A stretch of 64,000 nt of DNA from Marasmius tenuissimus (Eukaryota; Basidiomycota; Agaricomycetes; Agaricales; Marasmiaceae). A model generated the notes under the pieces. The model was not told the origin of the DNA, ran no database searches, and worked only from the letters and a program-made list of their open reading frames with translations. Positions 22,901 to 35,200 of the stretch are shown here, piece by piece (the first letter of the stretch is position 1; the number at the start of each line of letters is the position of its first letter). A program made the position numbers and the translations under genes. The stretch lies in the NCBI GenBank assembly GCA_029532415.1, contig JAQOTA010000022.1, positions 496,001 to 560,000 on the forward strand, read 5' to 3'.

Positions 22901-23981
22901 CCCAGCCATCCCCCATGTTCATGTCGGGATCTGGGCACGAAGGGCATCGGGTAACGAAGGTGCCAGCTGGAAGGTGCGGAAGAGTCCGAGGTATCAGAGA
23001 GAAGAACTCCCCGTATCGTAGTCTGTCGTGGATAAACCGCCACACTCGGACAGCGAGCATAAACGGCGTGTAAGGATCCTGGACCAAGTGGGTATGCGCG
23101 TTGTCGGTCAACCTTCGAAGGGCGAAAATCCAGTCATAGGCGGGGAGTTGGCCTTGTAGGGCCTGTATATTATACTCCTTCAGCATAGCGAAGGTGTAGG
23201 CCGTTTCGGGTTCGCGAGCTGAGGAGGGAAACAACCTCGATCGCATTAGCTGCTGCACTCTCTTTGTACTGCCGCAGTTGCAGAATGACAGAGAAGTGCC
23301 ATGAACCCCGTTTGAGTGGACGACCGTGAACTTCACTCCGGTCGGCTTGTCGAGAACAGGGCACGGATGACCATGATGGCCGAGCTGGACAGCGAAATCC
23401 TCTCGGAGGGTACTGATATCGGAGCGCTCGAAGAAGCTCCCATTCCATACTCTCGCCCAATGCCAAGGGTTGGTGCGGTGTCGCAAGATCCAACAATCCT
23501 TGCAGCATATCTCAAAATCTTGGCAATCCTGGCACTGGACGATGCGTTCGCCGGTTCCGCATGAGCAAGGGAGATTGAGATTGGAGTCATATTCGTGTAA
23601 GAGGAGCCAGGTGGTAAGTTCACCGACGATGGCTTCAAAGTCTTTCAGAGTCTCTGACGACTGAAAAAATGCTCAATGTCAGGAGTCTGAAGCCACGAAA
23701 GTATCGCGAAGACTTACCCGCGCTGCCCGACTCTCGGCTGCCTCATCATCATCAGCATCTTCCTCTTTCTTCGTCTCTCTGTTGTCAACGACCGGTTTTC
23801 CTGACGTGGATGGACCTGCAAGAGGTTGGGCTTGGCCCCGGACACTAAACGCGGGGAGCCCAGAGGGGTCCTGAGCTATTGTGGTGACTGTATTCCCCAG
23901 TCGAGCTCTCTTCGCAATGGGCGGCTTCGCAATGTTAGATTGAAGTAGGTCAGTGATGGTCGGTTTGCGCTTTTCGGTCAT
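19957..23981 (-). CDS. KDZ transposase with CxC2 cysteine cluster
   Basis: Eleven exons join without a break: 23718-23981, 22713-23660, 22510-22655, 22020-22459, 21654-21966, 21265-21607, 20891-21209, 20708-20836, 20552-20653, 20102-20502 and 19957-20046, giving 1164 aa. After a basic N-terminus comes a cysteine cluster (about 121-147, CSCGTG, CQDC, CCKDC), the CxC2 element with FCNCG at about 214, and CPSCPDPDMN at about 327. Candidate acidic residues of the transposase core are in TTLDGN (about 358), SYDAEC (about 490) and TGEGAEQAW (about 560), preceded by the typical GIPVLHLTGHKVRIC. The C-terminal third is helical and charged. KDZ elements move as DNA and are expanded in mushrooms. All splice phases agree, so the gene looks intact. 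An iterated array and a companion gene lie directly upstream. Confidence 0.85.
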
Positions 23982-24035
23982 GGTGCGAGGTTGAGAGGTG
24001 GATGTGTGGGCAGGATTGAAGCTTGGTTAAATGCG

Positions 24036-24300
24036 AGTGAGTAGGCCCAACGTTGCAGCAGCGGATGAGCAAAAACAATGCTGCGCTGGTATGGCGCAGC
24101 AGAAGATGAGTAAACCCAACGTTGCGGCAGTACGTTGCAGCAGCGGATGAGTAAAAAAAACGTTGCGGCGGTATGGTGTAGCAGCGGATGAGTAAACCCA
24201 ACGTTGCGGCGGTATGTTCGCGACAGCAGATGAGTAGGACCGGCTGCACTGGGTACAGCGCAGTAGAGGGCGAGTCGAATGCTGCAGTGGTATGCAGTCT
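24036..24300. repeat. about 41-bp iterated array upstream of KDZ gene
   Basis: Six to seven imperfect units of about 40-42 bases, each with GATGAGTAAACCCAACG followed by a GCGGCGGTATG-like part. It lies between the transposase start codon and the companion gene. Arrays near transposase genes can be binding sites for the enzyme; here that is only an inference. Confidence 0.75.
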
Positions 24301-24419
24301 CAAATTGGGGGATCGCTCGGGGCTGCGGTGGGATGTAGGAACGTGAAAAGTGATGGCTTGGCAAGAAAAAGACATATACAGTAGATACTAGGCATCATCG
24401 AGAGGTAAGGTAAGGTACG

Positions 24420-25395
24420 TCAAGGGTTCATATCCTCCGTCCATTCTTCTGACCACCCTGGAATGGCAAGACACGACAGGTCTATCTCCTTTCCCTGTGG
24501 CGGCGCCACGAAAGGGACATCCCAAGGTTGGAAAAACCAGTCGTCTCCGTGTTTTCGTTCAATGGCTGCGCCATCTCTGATCCCCAGATGGATCAATTGG
24601 GCCTTCATGCTGTTGAGTGTGAGCTTGTACCCGTTCCTGGGATACACTTTCACGTAGAACATGGAGCAACACTCCTCATCCTGAGAGTAATGTCAGTGAG
24701 AGTTTAGGTACGAAGAGGTGGTTTTACTCACAGAAACATAGATCCATACTTTGACTTCGTAAGGGAAACGACAACCGGTGATGACGATCTCGTCGTCCTC
24801 TTCAATCTCTTCTCGGACTTCGAATAGTTCTTCTTCGAACTCCTCTCGGACTTCAAACAATTCGTCTTCGACCTCAATCTCTTCTTCGGCTTCGGCCTCC
24901 TCCTCGTCGCTGGCGGATATGAGGGTGTCGTTGATAGGTTCTTCGTCATCGGGGTTTTCGAGGTCCAGCGTGTCCCATTTCTTGAGCTGAGCCCGCTCCT
25001 TCAAGCATGCAAGGAGTTCTCGGCTGCTGGTGAGCAGACTTAGAGGGATGTCGTCCTGTAGTGGGTAGCGTGTCTCCCCGTCCTCAGCCTGGAAGGATAT
25101 GATTAGCGAGGTACAATATTCATGACACTGAAAGACTCACATAGTAGATACGTCCTAGGTCGCGGAAATTGGGATGCGAAGGACCAGCGACCTCCGTTCC
25201 GGTCCCGACAAAGTATTGAGGCGCTGCATCCTGGTTCTTGAAGTGGATTGGCACGCTGGGGAACTTGATCCCAGCCACGATACGAAGTTGTCCGAGGATG
25301 TTGCGCAGGCGCTTCGCCACCAATGTATAACGTTGGCTTTTGCTGTAGGGTTTCGTCCCCTTCTGTCGAAAGGGTATAACTGCCCGTCGTGGCAT
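24420..25395 (-). CDS. acidic protein next to KDZ transposase, function unknown
   Basis: Three exons (25141-25395, 24732-25088, 24420-24680) give 290 aa, starting MPRRAV. The N-terminus is basic (KGTKPYSKSQRYTL). Residues about 135-185 are a run of Glu and Asp with a duplicated ELFEVREE motif, a likely disordered or chromatin-interacting segment. The C-terminal 85 residues form a compact-looking region (FYVKVYPRNGYKLTLNSMK...WFFQPWDVPFVAPP). No domain recognised. It is in the same orientation as the transposase, about 440 bases upstream of it, so it may be an accessory gene of the same element, or simply a neighbour. Confidence 0.7.
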
Positions 25396-26091
25396 AGCGG
25401 AATGCGAGGGTATAGGAAGATGAGTTTGGACGGGTGTTGAGCGAGGGAGGTTGGTGGATTGTACGTCGTGCGGTAGTATCTTTATAGGGAGGCGAGATCC
25501 GGTTCTTGCTGAAGTTGCTGCTTCGAGTCCATACGGGCAATCCTTGCGATAGGCAGAGGCTCGCAACTCAATACAACCGGTGAATTGAATCATCGGTTTT
25601 GCTCGAATGGAATCGAGCAAATGAGTCGAGCTGGGCCGGTTCGCCATGAATGCAATGGACGGAGCTGGTGTGATTGTGAGATGAAGTTGCAAGGGTGTAA
25701 TGAATGGGCGTACGTACCATGTTAAAAAAAAAAATTCTTGCCGACATCGTAGGGCTTGAGAGGAGAGGTGTGAGCTGAGGAGAAAGACAGCAGGGGATGA
25801 GTCAGAGGCACTGCCCGAGAGCGTGGGTAAGTCAACACAGTAACTGAGCAGCCACCCGAATTCCCACACCCCATGACAGGCAATTCACCGGCACTTTCAC
25901 TACGCCAAAGCTCTCATCGACAGACTCGCTCATTGCTCTCTCATCGTCTCAACGCCAAATTTTACTATCTCAAAAATTCAGAACCCATTTTCCCCCTCAG
26001 CGAGATTCCATTCTCGTTGTAAATTCTCATTCCATTGAGGATTTGACCACCCCCAACTTTCATCGACACCGATTGTCATTCAGGCCCGAAG
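25396..26091. other. intergenic, probable divergent promoter
   Basis: Lies between the minus-strand companion gene and the plus-strand gene at 26092. It holds a run of A at about 25725 and a pyrimidine-rich stretch just upstream of 26092, as is common before fungal start codons. No gene seen. Confidence 0.35.
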
Positions 26092-26691
26092 ATGGCTATC
26101 GATCTCACCGCCGAGGACTTGCGTAGGAATTCAAGAACGTTCGGTAAGACTATTCAGCTCGAGCTTCATAGCGACATATCTAACAGTCTCTTTTCATTTC
26201 CGTTCTCAGATACGCTCAACAAATCCTTAACATTCGAGGACGGCCTTACCGCAGTGCTTTCTCCAGAAACACGCCACTTCGTGACATCTCCGAATCGCTC
26301 GACGATACCGCATCCACCTCTGGGATCCACGAGGGATTTGTATCTTCGTCGGGACGGTTTCTATGGTCCGGATGATCCCGTACAGTATCCTCAGCCCCTG
26401 AACAGCAACTATACTTACCTCGCATGTGTACCTACTCCTCCAATATCAATGACGGACATGTATTTTGACGATCTGTGCATGTGGGAGAAAGATCACCGTC
26501 CTAGCGAATTTTCCATCGATGATGGCCATGAAAGTCGGGCACTAAGTGCGTTCTCGACATCTATTAACAGGTTACGCCAACGCACAAAGGCGTTGCTTCT
26601 ATCGCAACCGGCGTGGAAGCATCGATTCGTTGAGTTGGACCTCACGATAGATCTGTGTCTCCATCGACTATGGTGTAGCGCCTGCTATTAA
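26092..26691 (+). CDS. unknown protein
   Basis: The frame is open for 199 aa. A 66-base segment (26144-26209, GTAAGA...TCTCAG, no stop, multiple of three) looks like an intron, so the product is probably 177 aa. Start ATGGCTATCGATCTC follows a C-rich leader. The sequence is rich in Pro, Ser and Tyr (YPQPLNSNYTYLACVPTPP) with a charged C-terminal helix ending WKHRFVELDLTIDLCLHRLW. No domain, signal peptide or membrane segment is recognised. Confidence 0.5.
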   Translation: MAIDLTAEDLRRNSRTFGKTIQLELHSDISNSLFSFPFSDTLNKSLTFEDGLTAVLSPETRHFVTSPNRSTIPHPPLGSTRDLYLRRDGFYGPDDPVQYPQPLNSNYTYLACVPTPPISMTDMYFDDLCMWEKDHRPSEFSIDDGHESRALSAFSTSINRLRQRTKALLLSQPAWKHRFVELDLTIDLCLHRLWCSACY

Positions 26692-26789
26692 AAAGCAGCT
26701 TCGGAGCCTTGTTTTGTGCGATTTTAGCATAAAACAGATAAGAAGTGACTAGGTAATACGAGTACTAGAGCGAGTCCCGAGCGGCTAGT

Positions 26790-29180
26790 AAAAGGCTCAG
26801 ATCCTAGCATAAGGAGAGAATAGCGCCTCGGAGGCGTCTCTCCTTATCTCTGAAAACTGTAGGAGTCGTATAACTGACGAAAGTATCACTTCGGAGGCAC
26901 GACTAGGACCTGTAGTCATAACAAGGGAATATCTCCAGTGGCTCGGAGGCATTGTACTAAGGATTAGAATAACAGAATCAGACTTAACGAAGACCCGTAC
27001 TAGTAGGGATAGACAGAGGAGGTCACCGCGGAAGCATGGATGGTCGGAAAGCGAGACTAAGTCGAGCCTCAGAAGCTTGGTATAAGGTCGAGGCCTCGCC
27101 TCGGAGGCATGATTGATTCAAGTATACTAGGTATACTACAGGTTACGCTAGTCATCCATATTGGCTAGAGCTACCTCATCCCAACCGAAGTAATTATCTA
27201 CGTCGGAATCTTCAGGATAATAAGAATCAATGAAGGTTTCATGATCTAGATAATCGGTATAGAATGGATCGCATAAAATAGGATTATAGAAAGAAAAGGA
27301 TCGAGAGAGCCAACGACCCATGACAGGGGAATATTGGAAGAACGAGAGCTTGGTATAGTCAAGCTTCGGAGGTGCTGGGCACTCAGCACAGCTGACAACG
27401 GCGTCGATCCAAGCGTTGACGGCTCCAGGAGTGCGAGCGGTTTTGAAGTCGAGGAATCCCACTCGAGCAATGGACTCGGCGACCATGTCGATGATAGACC
27501 TGGCGTCGCGAGGAATGAAGTGGTCAAAGGTGTCCTCGCAGAGATAGATTTCGTCCTGGATCATGTCGTAACGAATCACGTAGCCCCAGTAGACGGATCT
27601 GTGGCGACTGAGGAAGAACTGCTGGAAGATGATTCCGAGGATAGCTTCTCGTTCTGCGTCGAGTGGAATGGGTAGGATGATGCGGCGCTCCTTGATCTTA
27701 TCAGAGTAATCTTCTGGATACCACCAGAGTTTATACAACTCTGGAGAGGAAGTCAGAAGGCCGCCTCGGAATCTAGAAAGTAGAAAGGCTTACTATAGAG
27801 TAAGTTGCGAAAGTGGTCTTCAATGTTATGCAAGCGTGCCATAGTACGCTCGGGGAAAAGTAAGCAAGGAAGTGGGACAACCTAGCACTTGCTTTTACTG
27901 ACCTCTGGACTGGCCGCTGAAATGGAAATTTTACTTCGGAAACTAGGAAATTAGCGCTTCGGAGGCGTGGATCCGAACCAGGCACTGGGCGCTAAACAAT
28001 GATCGAGAAGTGATCGAAGGAGTTGCACCGTCGAGGTACCTCCCTTGTACTCGTACAAGGAGATATTGACTGTACTAGGGGCATAGTTGGTGCTAGTGGC
28101 AAAACACAGTGCTCAACTGCGCTGGGAGGCAAGGGACTAGAAAGAAAGGAATGGTGTACCAAAGAATCGAGTAGGAGTTCTGGCTGAACCATTGAACTAT
28201 TACCCGGTATCCAAGGCACCAAGATTGGATATAGTGGGGCGGCCATATGGATGGCAGGACGTCAGAATTATCCGAGCTATGGAAGGACATCGACCTGGCT
28301 ATGAACGGCTGGGTAACTCCATGAATATAGGCATCTAGTAGCACTTCGGAGGCACGTACTTTGCTTCAGACGAAGGGAGTATATGCTTCGGAGGCAGACA
28401 GAACAGGATGACCTATGACGATTGAAGGGTCTAGAAACGGAGAATCAATGCTGCGGAGGCAGATAGGCAGAACGGAACCATCGATAGGAGAGACCTGGAA
28501 GAAAAGAATGTTAGAGAATGTTCGAGGCTGATGATACTTCCGAAGCAAATTATTGGTTTTGACTTTGGGGTTCAAAAGCGTAGATTAAACACAAAACTCT
28601 CCAAGTATATTCCAAAGTAGGTAGTTTATGCCTCCGAGGCATGGTTTATTCGATATTTGTACAATTAGGTAGAATTAGAGCCTCCTAGGGTATATAAGCA
28701 GTGGGGTTTTCATCAAGAATCCCCAAGCAATCCGTACGATTAGTATTCAGAGGATACGAAGCTATTCCACTTGTTGGGTAGTCAGTTGACTCGGGAGCGC
28801 TTCTGGAGAGACATTAGAACGGAATAGAACTTTGTTTGCCCAAACCTAGAAAATCCATTGAACACTTGCTTGACCTTGACTTTGCATTGTTTGTCTGCGA
28901 CGCCGACTTGACTGGCTGAGCTATTGTTGAACTTCCGAAGCTAATTGGGCTGAGGATATTGTTCGCTGTTGACAGTTGGTCTTCGGTCATTGACAGACTT
29001 GATTGGAGTCTTATTGCCATTGTTTGATTTGATTGTCTTGTTACCCCTCGCTGTTCGAGTGGTTCTGAAGCTAGTTGAAGCCTAAGAACGCACTTCCGAA
29101 GCACCAAACAAAACTCTACGCTCCCCGAAGCAACCTATAAACCTCTCTTCCGAACCCCACTTTTGACCTCCGAACTGGTT
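26790..29180. repeat. dispersed GCTTCGGAGGC motif field
   Basis: A short word with core TCGGAGGC or its complement GCCTCCGA, often preceded by CTT or GCC, occurs about fifteen to twenty times over 2.4 kb on both strands, for example near 26828, 26891, 26940, 27100, 27365, 27956, 28340, 28387, 28630, 28935 and 29092. Versions such as GCCTCGGAGGC are near-palindromic. The word is rare elsewhere in the window, although GCTTCGGAGCGGG occurs in the pair promoters. Confidence 0.6.
27148..27842 (-). CDS. unknown protein in the GCTTCGGAGGC field
   Basis: Exons 27794-27842 and 27148-27740 splice to 213 aa starting MARLHNIEDH. The short first exon, a clean GTAAGC...CTCCAG intron and phase agreement support a real gene. 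The protein is acidic and aromatic, with DIPRDAR-like and WYPEDYSD segments and an Asp/Tyr-rich tail. It matches no family I know. Its context of repeated motif and few other genes suggests it may be part of a mobile element. Confidence 0.5.
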
Positions 29181-29491
29181 TCAGAGGCGAAGCTACCTTA
29201 GTTGGATAGTTTCTTGAGTCAGATTTCCTTCAGCCTACTATTGCAGTCTGGCTAAGAGCGGAACCTACGATCAACGCCGATCCCCGATTCCCGCACCCTT
29301 CAGCTACACTCTTGGGTGTTGGGAGGATTTGACCTACGAGTTAGATTTTATTATACACCGCGAGTGGCGCTTTACAACGGTCTCCTTCAACGATTTCCCC
29401 TCGAAACCTGACTCGCGCAGTATCGGAACTTCAACGAGCGTGGCGCACCGCCGTGTCTATCATTGATTTCGTTGAGATCTACCAGCCCCGC
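27843..29491. other. no gene seen; motif field continues
   Basis: Apart from the repeated motif, nothing coding could be supported. A frame open from about 29345 leads into the next gene but has no ATG before 29492, so an upstream exon of that gene cannot be excluded. Confidence 0.35.
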
Positions 29492-30988
29492 ATGATGGCT
29501 ACCTCTGACTTGAAGGAGGTCTATCAGGGCACTCCTCACGATCAAAGCACGATCAGATCACGCATGGGTGCTTTCGTTTGGACTCCGAAAGATGCGACGT
29601 TATTGTTTTGGGCCAAGTTGCCTGTATACTACGTCCGCGAATACAAGGATTTTGATCGTCAGATCATCTTAGAAGTGACCTCTTTCCATGACCTTCCAGT
29701 CAACAATAACGCTGCAATCCCGAGTCATCCGGTCGTCTACGTGGGTCAGGCTGGCTCCGACTCGAAATTTGCTGTCATTCGAGCAGAGTCCATCGGCTGT
29801 TTCAATTCTCCCAGCCCGTTTGAGAACCTACACCTGGCCAACGCCTATCAGTCTTCATACAACCTGGGATCCGGAAGTATAATCTCTCCCACGACTTCTT
29901 CTTCAGCTTCGACATCTGCTGCCCCGAGTTCTGGCCCTGTGCGTACAAGCTCGAAGAAAAAGGTTGGGACCAAGGCGAAGGGAAAAACAGGTATGTTTTT
30001 TAAGGATCACACTTGTATCTACCTTTGACGTTAGCGATTAGGTCCCCCAGTCCCCGACCCCCACGAAGGCTTCTCAGACTTACCGACAGACGATCCCTTC
30101 ACACCGCCGCCGATACTCGCATGGAAGGACGCCAACGTCTCTATCAACAAATCACACCCAGAAAAGCGAGTTATGTTGCCGGGGGACAATCCGCGATTGA
30201 AGACAGTGGCTCCGGACCCTGCAACACTTCTACGCCGCACAGATCCTTCCCGTACAGACTTCCTTGTGCAATGGGCACACATACGCGAACCTTTCTTCCG
30301 CCGAGGCCGCGGAGGTGATGAAATAGAGATACCCGTTCCTTTGAGAGCCGGCGTATGGAGAAAAGTTCTGACTGCGCGGTCTCACGGACTCTATACGAAG
30401 ACGGACCTCCCTAAGGAAAAGCAGGCCAAATGGCACCAAGAGGCGACCGTTTGGCTTCGTAACCTATTCAACCGCTACGCGCCAGGTATCGAGCCAGTCG
30501 CATCACTCGAAGCGAAGTTGGATATGGCCGAGGGTCGAAAATTTGTCTATGAAGTATCGATGCTGAATTTTTGGTACCAGATCATGGCTCTGGATGAATT
30601 GGCGGATTCAACTATCCCCGTTTCTTCTCCTGCGGCATCTGAAGCGATTTCTCGCCTAGAGCAGGCAAACCATCGCCGGCATCGCCTTCAATTGATACAG
30701 GCGATATTTGGTACCTACGATGACCCATTCACAGCGGTGACCACCAAAAATGAAGCCCATATTGCTTCCGATATTTGGGCGGTTCGATTTCCTGCATTGA
30801 AGGCTTTCTGGCGGATCATGGAGTCTTGGCCTGGGGAAAAGCCCAAGGTTTGGAATCGCGGAAACGATCCGAATATCTTACAGATGGCAGCCGATGGATT
30901 TTTGTGGGAGAAGTCTTTGGTACAATTCTACGTACAGACTTACTACAATTTTCTTGGTTTTCCGCCCGTTCTTCCCCGCCGTAGATAA
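29492..30988 (+). CDS. unknown two-exon protein
   Basis: Exons 29492-29990 and 30042-30988 give 481 aa from the first in-frame ATG (MMATSDLK); the frame is open 50 codons further up, so the true start may be upstream. The N-terminal part is a compact, strand-rich region (FVWTPKDATLLFWAKLP). The middle (about 145-175) is Ser/Ala/Thr-rich, then a basic KKKVGTKAKGK patch precedes the splice. The C-terminal 270 residues are mainly helical with many Trp and Phe (WHQEATVWLRNLF, YQIMALDELAD). No domain recognised. The intact 947-base exon two argues for a real gene. Confidence 0.6.
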
Positions 30989-31492
30989 GTGCTTGTGCTA
31001 ATTTTCGCTACGCCGATCTTATTTTCTACCTACATGTACAATAAGTAGTCCGAGGAAACGATGTTCTTGACGCGCATATTGACGCGCACGCAAAATGCCG
31101 AGAGGGCTAATCCGGCAAATTTGATTTGTCACGAGAACAATGTGCCACGAACCCTGAAACCCTGAGCCCACCCAAGCTTGTATGCGAACCACCACCACCA
31201 ATTTTCTTCACCGCCGCTTCATGCTCCGTCTCTACGTTATGCATTCGAAATAGTTTGATTCCATTCAAACTGTGTTTCCTGATTCCATTCAGGAAACTTA
31301 TAGAGTCGCATATATTGCGTATGTCCATTCCAGCATCGCACATCGCATCTCAACCTCTTCCCTCTATCGATGCCACCGAGTCGCCTCTCAGACCCATTCC
31401 AACGACGAATCACCGACTTCTTCTATCACACGATCAGGACCAGAATGCATCGCCCAAGGCGAAAGGAGATCGTTGTGGACCCATTTCAGTGA
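30989..31492. other. intergenic, no gene seen
   Basis: No supported gene; the left part is likely 3' UTR of the preceding gene. Confidence 0.3.
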
Positions 31493-31916
31493 TGCCTGAC
31501 CGACTTCTTTTCGGTCACCAAAATAGAAAGATTCTTTCCGCCGAATCTACGAGCTCGCGAACAGTTTCTTATCTTCTATCATGCGGTGAGTATGGCTTTT
31601 CGATGCTGAAGCCCACAAACTAACGACGTTTCAACAGTGCGGACGCAAGACAACTCTCGTGTGCAGGAACCTACCCTTGAGGGCCCGTCTTTCTGACTAC
31701 CGGCGCTCACTCTTCAAGGCCAGGATTGCAGAGAGACCTCAGCTACGAGTACTGAAGATTGAGGGCTCCTCGTTCGAATGGGGTTACATTGGCTGGAGAG
31801 AATACTTCAACCTACCGAGCGATGGCAAGCCCATGTTCTTCAGCCTGTTCAACAACGTCAACGACCTACCAGAGGACTGGGTTCAAGACATTACGATATT
31901 TCTTGATTCCTCGTAG
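31493..31916 (+). CDS. possible fragment of an unknown gene
   Basis: An open segment 31493-31585 (ending FLIFYHA) joins through a GTGAGT...CAACAG intron to 31638-31916 in frame, giving about 123 codons ending FLDSS. The second exon reads RPQLRVLKIEGSSFEWGYIGW, a plausible folded sequence. No start codon was found upstream because a stop precedes 31493, so this may be a gene fragment or need another exon. Confidence 0.3.
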
Positions 31917-32266
31917 CAGTCTATGCCTTGGTAAGTACGGGTTCCATTCGCATGTCTTCAAACCATTCTGAACGAGACCTTCAGGACACCGCCTACTCGG
32001 CTGGAAACGAATCTATTCACGCTAGTTTAGAATATTTAGAGAAATACAACCGCAATTTTTATTCTAGTTATACGCCGTCGGTTTCCCCATTTCACGTCGT
32101 TGTGTGTTGTAAGGGATGGGGGCCTGTAAGGGACCACAGACCGATGAGTCGCGATACGCGAAACCCTGCCGAGATCTCAGAGCAAGTGACATCCTCCGTC
32201 GCTTCTCCCCATCCCATACTTAAACCCCTTCCTTCACTCTGAATCTCACCACAACCGTTGCTCTGC

Positions 32267-35200
32267 ATGCCCCAATCCGCTAGGCTCACCGCTGTACCCA
32301 AATCGCAACCAGCCAACACCGACGATTTGACCCCGTCTCCCGTTGTTCGAAAACGAACTGCCACTATCAAGTCACCAGCAGCCAAGGCCGGTAGTCGACG
32401 GACTGTCTCTCTGCCCTCTACCAAGTCCCGTCCACGAACAGCTGGGGTTAGTGGCCGCCGCGCCGTCTCTCTGCCCACCAACAAGTCCCGCTCACGAACA
32501 GCCGAGACCAGTAGTCAGCGTACTGTCATTCTGCCCACTGGAAGGTCCCAGTCACGAGTACCCAAGGCTGCCAGTCGGCGTACCATCACTCAGCCCAGAG
32601 TCACGTCCCAGTCAAGGACAGCCAGCTCCGGCAGCTCGTCACCGGCTCCCGATCTTACGACTGGATTCATCGGCTCGGACGACGAAGCCAACGCTGGCGA
32701 TAACGGGGATGGTGAGGAAGACGTCGAGCCTGGCGAGGACAACGACAAAGACATCAAGCTCAAGGATAGCGAAGATGAAGGTGTTGAGGATGAGGATGAG
32801 GATGAGGATGAGGATGAGGATGGTGAGGCGCCTGGTCGACTAGGAGTATGTCTTTTGTTCATAACTATTGCGGATCTGAAGCTAACACCCTCCATCGTCC
32901 AGGACACGAAATACAGCTTCTCGAAAGCCCAGAAACGAATCCTCATGTCGAAGTACCCTCACTACGCAGCTGCAGAGGGAGGCAGGGCGCAGGTTGCAAG
33001 AGAGCTTTACGACGAACTCATCAAGATGAAGGTCTTTGCTCAACCGGGGGGTCGAACTGCTCAGCGGTGGAAAAAGGTATGTTTTTTGTGGCCGCGCTCA
33101 GCTATGTCCTTCACTCACATTCACTCGCAGTCACTTACAAGATGGTTCGAGAATCGTCGAACGAAATTGAGGATAGCGGCGGCCTTGAAGGAACAGCAGC
33201 CTTCGGCAGCCCAGGTTCCATCGCCGACGGGGAAGACTTCGCCTGCGAAGGAGATACGGTTGAGGGCACTCGTCGCCTTTTTCAACAAACTCGTGAACGG
33301 ATTGCTCACCGAGCGAACCGGAAGAGACGCCTATGCAGACGCTCATCCTGAGCTACTTGAGCACGCGATGCTTGAGGACGAGGATATCGACGAAGAGGGC
33401 GCGCTATCCAAGCTATGGGATGGTTTGGATGCAAAGGATCGGGATCATTGGGACGAGGTAGCCTCTCAGAGCGTTCCGACACTCGAGTAAGTCACCTTAC
33501 TATCTCACAGGGAGTAGATTGCTCACAGATAGTTCATCTAGAAACCAGTGCGGGTTCATGGCAGGGCTCCGGGCTATCATTCAGTCTTGTTTACAATCCG
33601 GCCTCCTGGGACAAGGAGGCGTTGCGGTTCTCTTTTGTTTCGATAAGGAAGAGGTTATCAATGGCATTCCGAGCACGGATGCGTTCATGTACGTTGGCAT
33701 CTCGTGGATTTATTGGCCTCAACTAATTGTCTTTTTTCGATAGGATCAACGAGTGGTCAAGCCCGAATCAAACAGTGCCGGATAGCGAGATTGTGCCCGC
33801 TGCTGAGCTCGTGTTTAATCAGCTTCACGAGAATCTTCTCAAAATCTTGAAGCAACGTGGTAAGCCGTTCAATACGATGCGTTGCTCGCAATCTAATCTC
33901 GCCTTAGGCCTCAATACCTTCACTCTGAAGACGACCTTCCCGACTGACGACAACAAGAAGCCTCGCTTCGTGCACGTCACTGAGGAACTCTCACCAGCAA
34001 ACGCGCGTGAGATCCTCTCAGACTGGTACCAAACTCATTGGAGTAAGTGGCACGCGCTATTCATGAATGGGCCTGACTGACCTCATTACTCATAGCCAGA
34101 AGTGGTCGTATTGGCCGGGTTCGTTACGCGGACCTCAGTGCGTCGCCCAGCGAGTTCTACGATGAGAGCTGTCTTCCAACTGGCATAAAGATCCTTAACC
34201 CAGCTAAGGATGCCCGAGAGATAGATACGGCTGAGGTCTGGAAGCTCATCGGTCACTTCGCGGCGAAGTTTGGCATTGAGGGAGAGGTCTTCGCTTTCCG
34301 CCCTGTCGACAAATTGTCTCCCGATCCACCACCCGTTTTGGCCAGTGCGGCCGAAGCAGAGGATGAATCAGAGGAAGAGGAACTGGTTGGTGCTAGCGGA
34401 ACGAGCTGCGAAAAGGTAGTTGAAGAGGAATGGAAAGGAATTCAGGAGGAATCCTCAGATTCGGATACGGACTCGGACTCAGATTCAGAGTCATCGGAGT
34501 CGGAGTCGGAGTCAAAGTCAGAGCCGGCGTTCCACCCTCTCGAGGAGAACCGAGGGCAGGGACACGATCAGGTATTCACCCTCTTCTCCCCGATCTCCGT
34601 ATGCAAACAACTGACGTATCTCCCTGCAGTCTTCGCCCAGTGAGGATGAGGGTGCCTCTAATGTGGTATGTCCTCTATCCAGTCGACTTTACCTATGATT
34701 GCGGGTGACTGATCACTTACACAGGTGATGAGGAACAGTACTGATGATGGTACCGACGGCGTGAGCGACACAGTCGGTCACAACACCGGCACCAATGGCA
34801 GAATAGACGGTGATGCCAACGCCGTTAACGACGGCACCAACGGCAGCATCAACGGTTACGTCAAAGCCGCCAGCACCAATAGCAATACCGACGCCCAAGC
34901 CGCCAGCGCCGATACTAATACCGACGCCCAAGCCGCCAGCGCCGATGCCGACGTTGAGATGGTTGACAACAATTCGGCCAACCCTGTAGACTTCATCAAC
35001 AACGGCATAGCCAGCGCTGGTGCGGCTGTCGCCTTCACCAACCCCGTCAACACCGACACGACTGTCAACGCCCACGACAGCAATGACAACATCCATGGGG
35101 ATGGGGTGAGCCTCTCGTGCGGCATTTGAACGACATGATGCTGACATTTTGTTTCTTCTACCAGGGTACCTCGGGGTCGAAACGCCGCACGCGGAAGCAT

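Noticed and set aside
24036..24300. CRISPR array
   Set aside because: Units are directly joined and degenerate with no unique spacers, and the genome is eukaryotic.
32590..32946. Serine-run minus-strand frame
   Set aside because: Antisense of the Asp/Glu repeat in the homeodomain-like gene.
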